This document shows, piece by piece, positions 8,380-17,083 of a stretch of 64,000 nt of DNA. Source of the DNA: Polaribacter sargassicola. GTDB lineage: Bacteria; Bacteroidota; Bacteroidia; Flavobacteriales; Flavobacteriaceae. Each line of letters starts with the position of its first letter. Position 1 is the stretch's first letter. A program made the position numbers and the translations under genes. The stretch spans positions 558,001-622,000 of the forward strand of contig NZ_JAHDAU010000001.1 in the NCBI RefSeq assembly GCF_021991835.1, read 5' to 3'. Below the pieces are notes generated by a model that was given only the letters and a program-made list of their open reading frames with translations, did no database searches and was not told where the DNA came from.

Positions 8380-10065
8380 TTATTTGTTAGACCAAGAATC
8401 TCTTAATCCAACAGTTTTGTTAAAAACTAAATGTTCTGCAGTAGAATCATCATCAACATTAAAATACCCTAAACGTTGAAACTGAAAACGCTCTCCAATT
8501 TCTGCGGTTTGTAAACTTGGCTCTAAATAAGCTTCTATAATTTCTAAAGAATTAGGGTTTATAAAATCCATATAATCTTTGTCTTTATGTGCGTCTGGCG
8601 CTTCATCTAAAAACAATCTATCATAAGCTCTTACCTCTGCTTTTACAGCATGTTTTACAGAAACCCAATGCAAAGTACCTTTTACTTTACGTTTGCTTTC
8701 TTCTGTTCCGCTACCAGATTTTGTTAACGGATCGTAAGTACACTGAATTTCAGTGATATTTCCATCTGCATCTTTTGTACAGCTATTTGCAGTAATAAAA
8801 TATGCGTTTTTTAAACGAACTTCTTTACCTAATTTTAAACGGAAAAATTTCTTATTTGCTTCTTCTCTAAAGTCTTCTCTTTCTATATAAATTTCTCTAG
8901 AAAAAGGAACTTGTCTGCTACCAAAACCTTCTTCATAATCGTTATAACTAGCGTCTAACATTTCTTCTTCTCCTTCTGGATAGTTGGTAATTACTACTTT
9001 TACCGGATCTAAAACAGCCATAACTCTTTTAGCTGTGTTATTTAAATCTTCACGAATTTTAAATTCTAAAAGAGCAACATCAATAATATTTTCACGTTTA
9101 GAAACTCCAACAGTTTCTACAAAACTTCTAATAGCAGCAGGTGTATAACCACGTCTTCTTAAACCAGAAATTGTAGGCATTCTTGGATCATCCCAGCCAG
9201 CAACAATTTTTTCTTCTACCAATTTAAGCAACTTACGTTTACTCATTATGGTATAACTTAAGTTTAAACGAGAAAACTCACGTTGTTTAGGAGGAAGAGG
9301 ATAATCAGATTTACTAAAATCATACACATTATCACGAAACCAATTGTACAATTCTCTATGAGGTTTAAACTCTAAAGAACATAAAGAATGCGAAATTTGT
9401 TCAATATAATCACTCTCACCATGCGTCCAATCATACATTGGGTAAATACACCAATCTGTACCAGTTCTGTGATGCGATTTGTACATAATTCTGTACATTA
9501 AAGGATCTCTCATTAACATATTTGGAGATGTCATGTCTATTTTAGCACGTAAAGTATGTTCTCCTTCTTTAAATTTTCCGTCTTTCATTCCTTGAAATAA
9601 CTCCAAGTTTTCTTCTACAGATCTATCCCTATAAGGGCTATTAGTACCAGCTTCTGTTGGTGTACCTTTTTGTACACGCATTTCTTCAGATGTTTGAGAA
9701 TCTACATATGCTTTTCCGTCTTTTATCAACAAAACAGCCCAATCATATAATTGCTGAAAATAATCTGAAGAATAACATTCGTTTGCCCATTGGTAACCCA
9801 ACCAAGAAATATCTTCTTTAATTGCATCTACATATTCCTGCTCTTCTTTAGCAGGGTTTGTATCATCAAAACGTAAATTAACAGGCGCGTTGTAATGTAA
9901 CCCTAAACCAAAACTAATACCTATTGCTTTGGTGTGCCCAATGTGTAAATAACCATTAGGTTCTGGCGGAAAACGAAAACGTAAATTTTCTTTTGGCATT
10001 CCATTAGCCAAATCTTCTTCAATAATTTGCTCTAAAAAATTGAGCGATTTCTTTTCTTCAGACAT
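8380..10065 (-). CDS. glnS: Glutaminyl-tRNA synthetase
   Basis: A 561-residue class I aminoacyl-tRNA synthetase charging tRNA-Gln. The ATP-binding HIGH motif is seen in GYLHIGHTKAI (~residues 38-48) and the second signature in TIMSKRKL (~272-279). FRFPPEPNGYL precedes the HIGH motif as in other GlnRS, and the C-terminal anticodon-binding beta-barrels are present. Length matches bacterial GlnRS without an extra YqeY domain. Having GlnRS implies direct glutaminylation instead of the GatCAB route for Gln. Confidence 0.96.
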   Translation of the reverse strand: MSEEKKSLNFLEQIIEEDLANGMPKENLRFRFPPEPNGYLHIGHTKAIGISFGLGLHYNAPVNLRFDDTNPAKEEQEYVDAIKEDISWLGYQWANECYSSDYFQQLYDWAVLLIKDGKAYVDSQTSEEMRVQKGTPTEAGTNSPYRDRSVEENLELFQGMKDGKFKEGEHTLRAKIDMTSPNMLMRDPLMYRIMYKSHHRTGTDWCIYPMYDWTHGESDYIEQISHSLCSLEFKPHRELYNWFRDNVYDFSKSDYPLPPKQREFSRLNLSYTIMSKRKLLKLVEEKIVAGWDDPRMPTISGLRRRGYTPAAIRSFVETVGVSKRENIIDVALLEFKIREDLNNTAKRVMAVLDPVKVVITNYPEGEEEMLDASYNDYEEGFGSRQVPFSREIYIEREDFREEANKKFFRLKLGKEVRLKNAYFITANSCTKDADGNITEIQCTYDPLTKSGSGTEESKRKVKGTLHWVSVKHAVKAEVRAYDRLFLDEAPDAHKDKDYMDFINPNSLEIIEAYLEPSLQTAEIGERFQFQRLGYFNVDDDSTAEHLVFNKTVGLRDSWSNK

Positions 10066-10090
10066 AAGTTTATACGAAAAATTTAAGCAA

Positions 10091-10098
10091 CAAAATTA
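10091..10098 (-). promoter_or_regulatory. Candidate -7 box (TAATTTTG) for glnS
   Basis: On the minus strand TAATTTTG fits TAnnTTTG and ends 25 bases before the glnS ATG. A -33 TTG is not evident. Confidence 0.4.
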
Positions 10099-10175
10099 CA
10101 TAAAATACTTTATAGCACTTAAATCTTTGTAACAAAATCGATAAAATAGCTTCTAATCTATAAATACTATAAACT

Positions 10176-10391
10176 ATGAGCAGCCAAATACAAAATTATA
10201 AATGTCCTAAATGCAATAATAGAAGCTATACAGTAGATCAAATGAGAGCTACAGGAGGAACTTTTTCCAAGATTTTTGATATTCAAAACAAAAAATTTAC
10301 AAGTGTAACCTGCAATCGTTGTACCTATACAGAGTTTTACAAAACCAAAACAAGTGCAATAAGTAACGTTTTCGACTTTTTTACCAATTAA
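10176..10391 (+). CDS. Small zinc-ribbon protein
   Basis: A 71-residue protein with two Cys pairs: YKCPKCNN at residues ~8-14 and VTCNRCTY at ~44-50. This is a classic zinc ribbon, likely to bind nucleic acid or protein. It resembles the YpzJ-type family of small zinc-ribbon proteins. It is divergent from glnS and stands alone. Function unknown. Confidence 0.75.
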   Translation: MSSQIQNYKCPKCNNRSYTVDQMRATGGTFSKIFDIQNKKFTSVTCNRCTYTEFYKTKTSAISNVFDFFTN

Positions 10392-10410
10392 TTTTTTTGG
10401 GTGTTACTTT

Positions 10411-10430
10411 ATCTAGAAGGCATTCTAGAT
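10411..10430. repeat. Short inverted repeat after the zinc-ribbon gene
   Basis: ATCTAGAA and TTCTAGAT pair perfectly (8 bp) around a GGCA loop, 20 bases after the stop codon. No T run follows, so it is not a convincing terminator; it could be an mRNA 3'-end hairpin. Confidence 0.4.
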
Positions 10431-10539
10431 TAAAGTCGTGCTTTACACTATATCTTTTTCTTCGTACCTCATAAAAAGGATGCCGTTGCAATCACTAACA
10501 CAACATTTAGAAAGTAAACAGAAAATCCGTTAATAAAAC

Positions 10540-10547
10540 TATATTTG
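10540..10547 (+). promoter_or_regulatory. -7 box (TATATTTG) for folB
   Basis: TATATTTG fits the TAnnTTTG consensus, 18 bases before the ATG at 10566. It overlaps an in-frame TTG (10545), which argues against that TTG as the real start. Confidence 0.55.
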
Positions 10548-10565
10548 TTTTTTTTAAAAGAAATA

Positions 10566-10922
10566 ATGGGAATCATACAAGTAAACAATATAAAACTCTT
10601 TGCAAACCATGGATGCTTAGAAGAAGAAGCAAAAATAGGATCTGAATACAGAGTAGATGTAGAAGTAAAGGCAGACTTAAAAAGATCTTCTAGAACAGAT
10701 AAATTAGCAGACACGGTAGATTATGTGCATTTAAATCATATAGTTAAAGAAGAAATGGCAATTAGATCAGAATTGTTAGAAGAAGTAGCACAACGTATTT
10801 TAGATCGTTTTTTTAGAGAAATAAGAATGATAAGAAGAGCTACTGTTTCTGTTGCAAAAATAAATCCACCAATTGGTGGTAACGTAGCAGAAGTTGCAAT
10901 AATTCTTACAAAAAAAAGGTAG
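10566..10922 (+). CDS. folB: Dihydroneopterin aldolase
   Basis: About 118 residues, the usual FolB size. It catalyses retro-aldol cleavage of dihydroneopterin in folate synthesis. GIIQVNNIKLFANHGCLEEEAKIG holds the conserved Tyr/Phe-HG-x4-E pattern (ANHGCLEEE), followed by DTVDYVHLNHIV and the C-terminal PPIGGNVAEVAI. The ATG at 10566 is chosen because the in-frame upstream TTG sits inside the promoter box and adds a non-conserved extension. The VOC gene begins 10 bases downstream. Confidence 0.92.
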   Translation: MGIIQVNNIKLFANHGCLEEEAKIGSEYRVDVEVKADLKRSSRTDKLADTVDYVHLNHIVKEEMAIRSELLEEVAQRILDRFFREIRMIRRATVSVAKINPPIGGNVAEVAIILTKKR

Positions 10923-10932
10923 TTTTATTCTT

Positions 10933-11313
10933 ATGAATCTGAATCAAATAACGGTTCCTTCTTTAGATTTAAGTAAATCTGTGTTGTTTTATCAAAAATT
11001 AGGATTAGAGTTAATTGTAAATGCTTTGCCTAATTATGCAAGATTTGTTTGCCCAGATGGTAACTCAACATTTTCTATTCATAAAGTAGAAAAATTGCCA
11101 AAAGGAGAAGGTGTTTATGTGTATTTTGAATGTGAAGATTTAGATAATAAGGTAAAAGAGTTAAAACAAAAAGGAATTTATTTTGATGAAATGCCTTCTG
11201 ATAAAAGTTGGTTGTGGAGAGAAGCAAGGTTAAAAGATATAGACGGAAATCAATTAATTCTTTTTTTTGGTGGCAAAAACAGAGTAAATCCACCTTGGAA
11301 AATCAAAAATTAA
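10933..11313 (+). CDS. VOC (glyoxalase/bleomycin resistance) family protein
   Basis: A 126-residue single-module vicinal-oxygen-chelate protein. It begins MNLNQITVPSLDLSKSV with FYQKLGLELI, and ends with the typical DIDGNQLILFFGG strand carrying a potential metal-ligand region. Members include glyoxalases, dioxygenases and resistance proteins, and the sequence does not single one out. It lies 10 bases after folB and is probably in the same transcript. Confidence 0.82.
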   Translation: MNLNQITVPSLDLSKSVLFYQKLGLELIVNALPNYARFVCPDGNSTFSIHKVEKLPKGEGVYVYFECEDLDNKVKELKQKGIYFDEMPSDKSWLWREARLKDIDGNQLILFFGGKNRVNPPWKIKN

Positions 11314-11321
11314 AAAAAGAC

Positions 11322-11351
11322 TTGCAGAAAGTATAAATTTACGTAAATTTG
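11322..11351 (+). promoter_or_regulatory. Promoter of tRNA-Cys (TTG-N19-TAAATTTG)
   Basis: TTG at 11322-11324 is followed after exactly 19 bases by TAAATTTG at 11344-11351, a textbook Bacteroidetes -33/-7 pair. The mature tRNA begins 19 bases after the box. Confidence 0.75.
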
Positions 11352-11369
11352 CAGTCCGAAATAATAAAA

Positions 11370-11440
11370 GGTGTCTTGGCCGAGTGGCTAGGCAATGGTT
11401 TGCAAAACCATGTACAGCGGTTCGAATCCGCTAGACACCT
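11370..11440 (+). tRNA. tRNA-Cys (anticodon GCA)
   Basis: The 71-base cloverleaf has acceptor arms GGTGTCT/AGACACC plus discriminator T. The anticodon stem is ATGGT/ACCAT with loop TTGCAAA giving GCA, and the T-arm is AGCGG-TTCGAAT-CCGCT. The 3' CCA is not encoded. It has its own promoter and terminator. Confidence 0.97.
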
Positions 11441-11444
11441 CAAT

Positions 11445-11478
11445 AAAAAACCTCAATCTTAAAAGATTGAGGTTTTTT
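11445..11478 (+). terminator. Terminator of tRNA-Cys
   Basis: AAAAAACCTCAATCTT pairs with AAGATTGAGGTTTTTT (16 bp) around a 2-base AA spacer, ending in a T run, five bases after the tRNA. Confidence 0.88.
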
Positions 11479-11864
11479 GTTTTCTTATAATTTAATTACA
11501 ATAAAAGTAAACCTTTATATTTTTTAAAAGAGCATGTAAGTAAATTTTACAGAGTGTTTTTAATTCTGTTTAATTAAAAATTAAAACGGAACAAATAAAT
11601 AAAATTGTAAACTTATATGTAATGGAAAAATCAAGTAAATTCTATGAAAAATGATAGCAGAAGATAATTTTCACTTTTGTAAAAATTTAAAAAATTAGTG
11701 CTTATTTATTAAATGTTTTTATAGTTTTACTAAAACCTTTAGTTTTTTCTTAACAAAAAATCATCTTAATTTTTTCATATTTGTTTTCTGTATCCTATAT
11801 AAAAAGTATTGTTAAGGTATTGAGTTATATTTGTTATTTTATAGATAATTTTAATTGATTCTGA
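11479..11864. other. Gene-free stretch before the MBL-fold gene
   Basis: About 386 very A+T-rich bases without a supportable gene. I see a weak imperfect hairpin (TTCTGTTTAATT versus AATTAAAACGGAA, ~11564-11592) and a promoter-like TATATTTG at 11826-11833. Nothing else is convincing. Confidence 0.5.
11826..11833 (+). promoter_or_regulatory. Candidate -7 box (TATATTTG) for the MBL-fold gene
   Basis: TATATTTG lies 31 bases before the ATG at 11865. The nearest TTG upstream is only 14 bases away from it, so the -33 part is unconvincing. Confidence 0.45.
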
Positions 11865-12710
11865 ATGAAAATATATTCAATAGAAACAGGTAATTTTAAA
11901 TTAGATGGAGGAGCCATGTTTGGTGTTGTACCCAAAACTATTTGGCAAAAAACCAACCCTGCAGATTCTAATAATTTAATTGATATGAGTATGCGAAGCA
12001 TACTTATAGAAGATGGAGATCGTTTAATTCTTGTAGACACCGGTTTGGGTGCAAAACAATCAAATAAGTTTTTTAGTTATTATTATCTTTTTGGAGATTT
12101 TTCTTTAGATCTTTCATTAAAAAAACATGGTTTTCATAGAGATGATATTACCGATGTTTTTTTAACCCATTTACATTTTGATCATTGTGGAGGAGCTATA
12201 GAATGGAATGCAGATAAAACGATATTGCAACCCGCTTTTAAAAATGCTAAATTTTGGTCTAACAAAGAGCATTGGCAATGGGCAACAGAACCTAATCCAA
12301 GAGAAAAAGCATCATTCTTAAAAGAAAATATTAACCCAATAAAAGAAAGCGGTCAATTAAATTTTATAAATGATAATTACAAAGATCAAATAGGTTTTGA
12401 TGTTTTATTTATGGACGGTCATACAGAAAAACAAATGTTACCAAAATTAACATATCAAGATAAAACAATTGTTTTTATGGCAGATTTATTACCAACAATT
12501 GGGCATATTCCACTGCCATATGTAATGGGTTATGATACTAGACCATTATTAACAATAAACGAAAAAGCAGCTTTTTTAAAAGAGGCTGCAGATAAAGAAT
12601 ATTTCCTTTTTTTAGAGCATGATGCTTATAATGAAGTTTGTACAGTAAAACATACAGAAAAAGGAGTTAGATTAAAGAGTACACATAAATTTATAGATAT
12701 ATTTAATTAA
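11865..12710 (+). CDS. Metallo-beta-lactamase-fold hydrolase
   Basis: A 281-residue metal-dependent hydrolase. The zinc motif is THLHFDHCGG with H102, H104, D106 and H107; further ligands are likely H186 (MDGHTEKQ), D207 (FMADLLP) and H252 (EHDAYN). No signal peptide is seen, so it is probably cytoplasmic. The layout resembles AiiA-type lactonases and other MBL hydrolases, but the substrate cannot be assigned. The subtilisin-like gene follows after 13 bases. Confidence 0.88.
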   Translation: MKIYSIETGNFKLDGGAMFGVVPKTIWQKTNPADSNNLIDMSMRSILIEDGDRLILVDTGLGAKQSNKFFSYYYLFGDFSLDLSLKKHGFHRDDITDVFLTHLHFDHCGGAIEWNADKTILQPAFKNAKFWSNKEHWQWATEPNPREKASFLKENINPIKESGQLNFINDNYKDQIGFDVLFMDGHTEKQMLPKLTYQDKTIVFMADLLPTIGHIPLPYVMGYDTRPLLTINEKAAFLKEAADKEYFLFLEHDAYNEVCTVKHTEKGVRLKSTHKFIDIFN

Positions 12711-12723
12711 TATAAAAGAGAAG

Positions 12724-14367
12724 ATGAGAGTTTTAAAACCAGTTTTATATACAGCTTTCGCTGGACTTGTTTTTACAAGTTGTAAATCAATTTCTAGCAT
12801 TCCGGTTCCACAAGGATCAGAAACTGTAATAAATCTACCAGCCAAAAAAGGAGTTTTATCAGAAGAAGAGATAAATAGTTGGGGGCATGCAGATTTGGCA
12901 ACAGACACTATTCCTGGAATGAGTGTAGAAAAAGCATATTTGTTTTTAGAAGGTAAAAAAGGAGAACAAGTTGTTGTTGCTGTTACCGATTCTGGTACAG
13001 ATTTAGAGCACGAAGATTTAAAAGATGTTGCTTGGGTTAATACCAAAGAAATTTCTGGAAACGGAATAGATGATGATAAAAATGGATTTATTGATGATAT
13101 TAACGGATGGAATTTTTTAGGAAGTATTCATAATGAAAATTTAGAATACGAAAGAATCATAAAAAATCCTTCTATAACTAATGAAGAAGAAGCTAAAGCA
13201 GCAAAAGAATTTTACGAAGAAAAATTAGAAAGTTCAAAAAGTACTAAGTTAAGGTACGAGCAAATGTTACAAGGTATAACAAATGCAGATGACGCTATTT
13301 CAGAAGAATTAAACAAAAAAGATTATACGCAAGAAGAAGTTTTAGCTATAAAAACAGAAGATCCTACTTTATTGCAAAGTGTTACAATAGCTAAACAGAT
13401 GTATAGTTTTGGAATCCCTTCTTTAAGTGAAGCTAAAAAAGAATTAACAAAGTTAGTTACAGATGCAACTAATTTATTAAACGGAGATGCTTTAAAGACA
13501 GATTATAGATCTGTTCTTGGTGATGATGCATACACTATGGATATTACAGTTTATGGTGATAATAAAACAGGACCATATGAAAAATCTGAATCTCATGGAA
13601 CACATGTTTCTGGTATTATTGCTGCAAGTAGAAATAATGGTTTAGGAATGAATGGAGTTGCAAATAATGTAAAGATTATGGCAGTTAGAGTTGTTCCTCC
13701 TGGAGGAGATGAATACGATAAAGATATAGCTCTAGGGATTCGTTATGCAGTAGATAATGGTGCTAAAATAATTAATACAAGTTTTGGTAAAGGTTATTCT
13801 CCTAAAAAAGAATGGGTTTACGAAGCTATTAAATATGCAGCAGAAAAAGATGTTTTAATTGTAAATGCAGCAGGTAACGATGGTAAAAATATAGATGTAG
13901 AAAAAACGTATCCTAATGATTCTAAAGATTTAAAAACAGAAATTACAGATAATGTAATAACAATAGGTGCAATGAGTTTAAATTATAACGAGAAATTACC
14001 AGCAACATTTTCTAATTATGGTAAAATAAATGTAGATATTTTTGCGCCAGGAGTTCAAATTTATTCTACAACACCAGAAAACGAATATCAAAAATTTAAT
14101 GGAACTTCTATGGCAGCTCCATCTACAGCTGGTGTTGCAGCATTAATACGTTCTTATTATCCAAAATTATCTGCAAGTCAGGTTAAGCATATTATAATGA
14201 ATTCTGGTACAAAAATTAATTTTAATGTTATTAAACCAGGATCTCAATCTAGAATAAACCCAAATGGAGAAATGGTGCCTTTTGCAGATTTATCAGTTTC
14301 TGGTAGAATTGTAAATGCGTATAATGCCTTAAAAATGGCAGATGAAATTGTAAACGGAAAAAAATAA
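12724..14367 (+). CDS. S8 family (subtilisin-like) serine protease, lipoprotein
   Basis: A 547-residue protease with a lipoprotein signal peptide ending VFTSC (Cys20), so it is membrane-anchored on the periplasmic or outer face. The catalytic triad is D89 (VTDSGTD), H291 (SHGTHVSG) and S462 (NGTSMAAP), with the oxyanion Asn in NAAGNDG. About 200 residues lie between Asp and His, far more than the ~35 in subtilisin; residues ~140-280 are a charged, helix-rich insertion. There is no type IX C-terminal sorting domain. It is 13 bases after the MBL gene and ends at a terminator. Confidence 0.92.
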   Translation: MRVLKPVLYTAFAGLVFTSCKSISSIPVPQGSETVINLPAKKGVLSEEEINSWGHADLATDTIPGMSVEKAYLFLEGKKGEQVVVAVTDSGTDLEHEDLKDVAWVNTKEISGNGIDDDKNGFIDDINGWNFLGSIHNENLEYERIIKNPSITNEEEAKAAKEFYEEKLESSKSTKLRYEQMLQGITNADDAISEELNKKDYTQEEVLAIKTEDPTLLQSVTIAKQMYSFGIPSLSEAKKELTKLVTDATNLLNGDALKTDYRSVLGDDAYTMDITVYGDNKTGPYEKSESHGTHVSGIIAASRNNGLGMNGVANNVKIMAVRVVPPGGDEYDKDIALGIRYAVDNGAKIINTSFGKGYSPKKEWVYEAIKYAAEKDVLIVNAAGNDGKNIDVEKTYPNDSKDLKTEITDNVITIGAMSLNYNEKLPATFSNYGKINVDIFAPGVQIYSTTPENEYQKFNGTSMAAPSTAGVAALIRSYYPKLSASQVKHIIMNSGTKINFNVIKPGSQSRINPNGEMVPFADLSVSGRIVNAYNALKMADEIVNGKK

Positions 14368-14374
14368 TTACCTC

Positions 14375-14410
14375 AAAAAAAGCAGTATTCTTTAAGATGC
14401 TGCTTTTTTT
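14375..14410 (+). terminator. Terminator after the S8 protease gene
   Basis: AAAAAAAGCAG pairs with CTGCTTTTTTT, enclosing a loop with a smaller CTTTAAG dyad, seven bases after the stop codon. Confidence 0.75.
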
Positions 14411-14430
14411 ATAAACCTTAATCAATATAT

Positions 14431-16263
14431 ATGAAAAAATTTTACTTTTTAGGATTATTGCTGGCTACACTAACGGCTTGTAATAGTACAAAAGATGTAG
14501 CTAATAATGTAGTTACAAAAGAAACGTATTGGCAACAACATGTAGACTATACAATGGATATAGATGTTGATGTAAACAAATATCAATATAAAGGAAAACA
14601 AACTTTAGTTTATACAAATAACTCACCAGATAATTTAAACAAGGTTTTTTATCATTTATATTTTAATGCTTTTCAACCAGGATCTCAAATGGATGTTAGG
14701 TCTTTAAATATTCAAGATCCAGATAGAAGAGTTAGAGATAGAATAAGTAAATTAAGTCCAGATGAAATAGGATATATAAAAGTAAATACTTTAAAACAAA
14801 ACGGAGTTGCAGTTTCTCATGAAACAGTTGGTACTATTTTAGAGGTAAAGTTAAATGAGCCTATAAAATCTGGAGAATCTGTTACTTTAGAAATGGATTT
14901 TGATGCGCAAGTGCCTGTTCAAATTCGTCGTTCTGGTAGAAACAGTAAAGAGGGTATTGCTTTGTCAATGGCACAATGGTATCCTAAATTAGCAGAATAT
15001 GATTTTCAAGGTTGGCATACACCACCTTATATTGCAAGAGAATTTCAAGGAGTATGGGGAGATTTTGATGTAACTATCCATATCGACAAAAATTACACAA
15101 TTGGTGGTTCTGGTTATATTCAAAATCCACAAGAAGTAGGTCATGGTTATGAAGATGCTACTAAAGAATTAAATTTGCCAGAAGGCGATAAATTAACTTG
15201 GCATTTTAAAGCACCAGAAGTTCATGATTTTATGTGGGCAGCAGACCCAGAATATATTCACGATACTTTTAAGATGGACAATGGTATTGATTTACACTTT
15301 TTATATAAGAAAAATTTAGAAGAAAAATATTTAAAAAGTTGGAAAGAACTTCAGCCACAAACAGCAGAGTTGATGAAATATTACAGCGAAAATGTTGGGC
15401 AATATCCTTATAAGCAATACTCTGTAATACAAGGAGGAGATGGTGGTATGGAGTATGCAATGTCTACATTAGTAACTGGTAAAAGAAGTTATGGTAGTTT
15501 ATTTGGTGTAACAGCTCATGAAATGGCACATACTTGGTTTCAATTTTTGTTAGCTTCTAATGAAAGTTTACATCCATGGATGGATGAAGGGTTTACATCT
15601 TATATTTCTAATAAAGCAGTAAGTGAAATATCTAAAAAACCAAAAGCAAATCCTCATGCGGGTTCTTATAGAAGTTATAGAAGTATTGTTGATAAAAATA
15701 TGGAAGAATCTTTAAGTACTCATGCAGATAGATTTAACACAAACAGAGCATATAGTACAGCAAGTTATTCTAAAGGTAATTTATTTTTATCTCAATTAGA
15801 ATATGTTATTGGGGCAGATAATGTTGCTAAAGGATTAAAGAAATATTTTACAGATTTTAGTTTTAAACATCCAACGCCAAATGATATTAAGCGTACTATG
15901 GAAAAAGTATCTGATTTAGATTTAGGTTGGTATTTAAACGAATGGACACAAACTACACACACAATAGATTATGGTGTAAAATCTGTAGATAATAAAACAA
16001 TTACTTTAGAAAGAATTGGTAAAATGCCAATGCCAATGGATGTTGAGGTAACTTATGTTGATGGATCTAAAGAAGAATTTAATATTCCTTTAGAAATGAT
16101 GAGAGGAAGTAAACCAACTAAAGCTACTGTTTTAAAAGATTGGGGTTGGGCTTACCCAACATACTCTTTTGATGTTTCTAAATCTGTAAAATCGATTACT
16201 ATTGATAAAAGCGGATTAATGGCAGATGTTAACTTAAAAAATAATGTTTTTGAAGTAAAATAA
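14431..16263 (+). CDS. M1 family aminopeptidase-like metallopeptidase, lipoprotein
   Basis: A 610-residue gluzincin. The signal peptide ends LLATLTAC (Cys ~17), marking a lipoprotein. The zinc site is HEMAH followed by 18 residues and Glu in MDEGFTSY, as in M1 enzymes. The exopeptidase loop appears as GGMEYAM instead of the common GAMEN. A C-terminal region after ~520 may form a beta-sandwich. It probably trims peptides at the cell surface or in the periplasm. It lies between two terminators and so is probably transcribed alone. Confidence 0.93.
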   Translation: MKKFYFLGLLLATLTACNSTKDVANNVVTKETYWQQHVDYTMDIDVDVNKYQYKGKQTLVYTNNSPDNLNKVFYHLYFNAFQPGSQMDVRSLNIQDPDRRVRDRISKLSPDEIGYIKVNTLKQNGVAVSHETVGTILEVKLNEPIKSGESVTLEMDFDAQVPVQIRRSGRNSKEGIALSMAQWYPKLAEYDFQGWHTPPYIAREFQGVWGDFDVTIHIDKNYTIGGSGYIQNPQEVGHGYEDATKELNLPEGDKLTWHFKAPEVHDFMWAADPEYIHDTFKMDNGIDLHFLYKKNLEEKYLKSWKELQPQTAELMKYYSENVGQYPYKQYSVIQGGDGGMEYAMSTLVTGKRSYGSLFGVTAHEMAHTWFQFLLASNESLHPWMDEGFTSYISNKAVSEISKKPKANPHAGSYRSYRSIVDKNMEESLSTHADRFNTNRAYSTASYSKGNLFLSQLEYVIGADNVAKGLKKYFTDFSFKHPTPNDIKRTMEKVSDLDLGWYLNEWTQTTHTIDYGVKSVDNKTITLERIGKMPMPMDVEVTYVDGSKEEFNIPLEMMRGSKPTKATVLKDWGWAYPTYSFDVSKSVKSITIDKSGLMADVNLKNNVFEVK

Positions 16264-16285
16264 GCTTTAAGAATAATTACAACAT

Positions 16286-16317
16286 AAAAAAAGCGAGGTT
16301 TTTACCTCGCTTTTTTT
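16286..16317. terminator. Bidirectional terminator between M1 peptidase and LysE genes
   Basis: A 14-bp stem (A-run + GCGAGGT / ACCTCGC + T-run) with a TTTT loop sits between converging genes, with A and T runs on the two sides. Confidence 0.88.
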
Positions 16318-16320
16318 GTA

Positions 16321-16989
16321 TTAAAGAATTAATTCGTCAATTTTATCATTAGGTATAAATCCTTTTAATATTAAAAAAACTCCACAGATTATTAAAATAA
16401 TGCCCATAACACGTTTTACTCTGTAAATTACTAACGGAGTCATTTTACTTTTTAATTGTTTAGCTAATAATATTTTGCCTAAATCTGTAACGGCATAGCC
16501 AAGAATAATTGTTGCAAAGTACCAAAAAATACTTGTAGGATTCATGTTTAAAGTTGGTCCAATAACCAAAACAGTACCCAACCAAAATGCCAAAACACCA
16601 ATGTTTATAAAATTTAGAAAATACCCTTTAATAAGTAGTTTTATATAACTGCTTTTAACCACAGGTATTTCTATTGTCTTAGTAGTTTCTATAGCTTCTT
16701 TTTTGTTTTGTTTATCAAAATAAGTTATCAGGCCATATATTATTAACACTAAACCACCAATAAAAAACAATCTAGGATCATCCTTTATTTTTTCTAATAA
16801 AGATCTACTTCCGTAATACGCAATTAAAATAAAAGAAATATCTCCTAAAAGAACACCAATATCAAAAGCAATGGCAGCTCTTGCTCCTTTTAAAATGCTA
16901 GTTTGTATTAGCATAAAAAAAACAGGTCCAATCATAAAAGCCATAAAAAAGCCAATTAAGAAAGCATTTTTAAAATTATAAATATCCAT
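16321..16989 (-). CDS. LysE family translocator
   Basis: A 222-residue inner-membrane protein with about six hydrophobic segments. The N-terminus holds GFFMAFMIGPVFFMLIQTS, matching the conserved GPxxxxxxxxS pattern of LysE/RhtB exporters, and later GVLLGDISFILIAYYG. Such proteins export amino acids or related metabolites. A terminator hairpin separates it from the reductase gene upstream. The substrate is unknown. Confidence 0.88.
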   Translation of the reverse strand: MDIYNFKNAFLIGFFMAFMIGPVFFMLIQTSILKGARAAIAFDIGVLLGDISFILIAYYGSRSLLEKIKDDPRLFFIGGLVLIIYGLITYFDKQNKKEAIETTKTIEIPVVKSSYIKLLIKGYFLNFINIGVLAFWLGTVLVIGPTLNMNPTSIFWYFATIILGYAVTDLGKILLAKQLKSKMTPLVIYRVKRVMGIILIICGVFLILKGFIPNDKIDELIL

Positions 16990-17020
16990 TACTTTAAAAT
17001 ACTATTTTTTTAGAAAAAAG

Positions 17021-17043
17021 AAAGGATGGAGTACCCATCCTTT
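17021..17043 (-). terminator. Terminator after the reductase gene (minus strand)
   Basis: AAAGGATGG/CCATCCTTT form a 9-bp stem with a 5-base loop. Read on the minus strand it is followed by a T-rich run, so it would end the asd-reductase transcript. Confidence 0.7.
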
Positions 17044-17083
17044 TCTGCTTAAAAATATTAAATTATTCAATTTTCTCTATATG

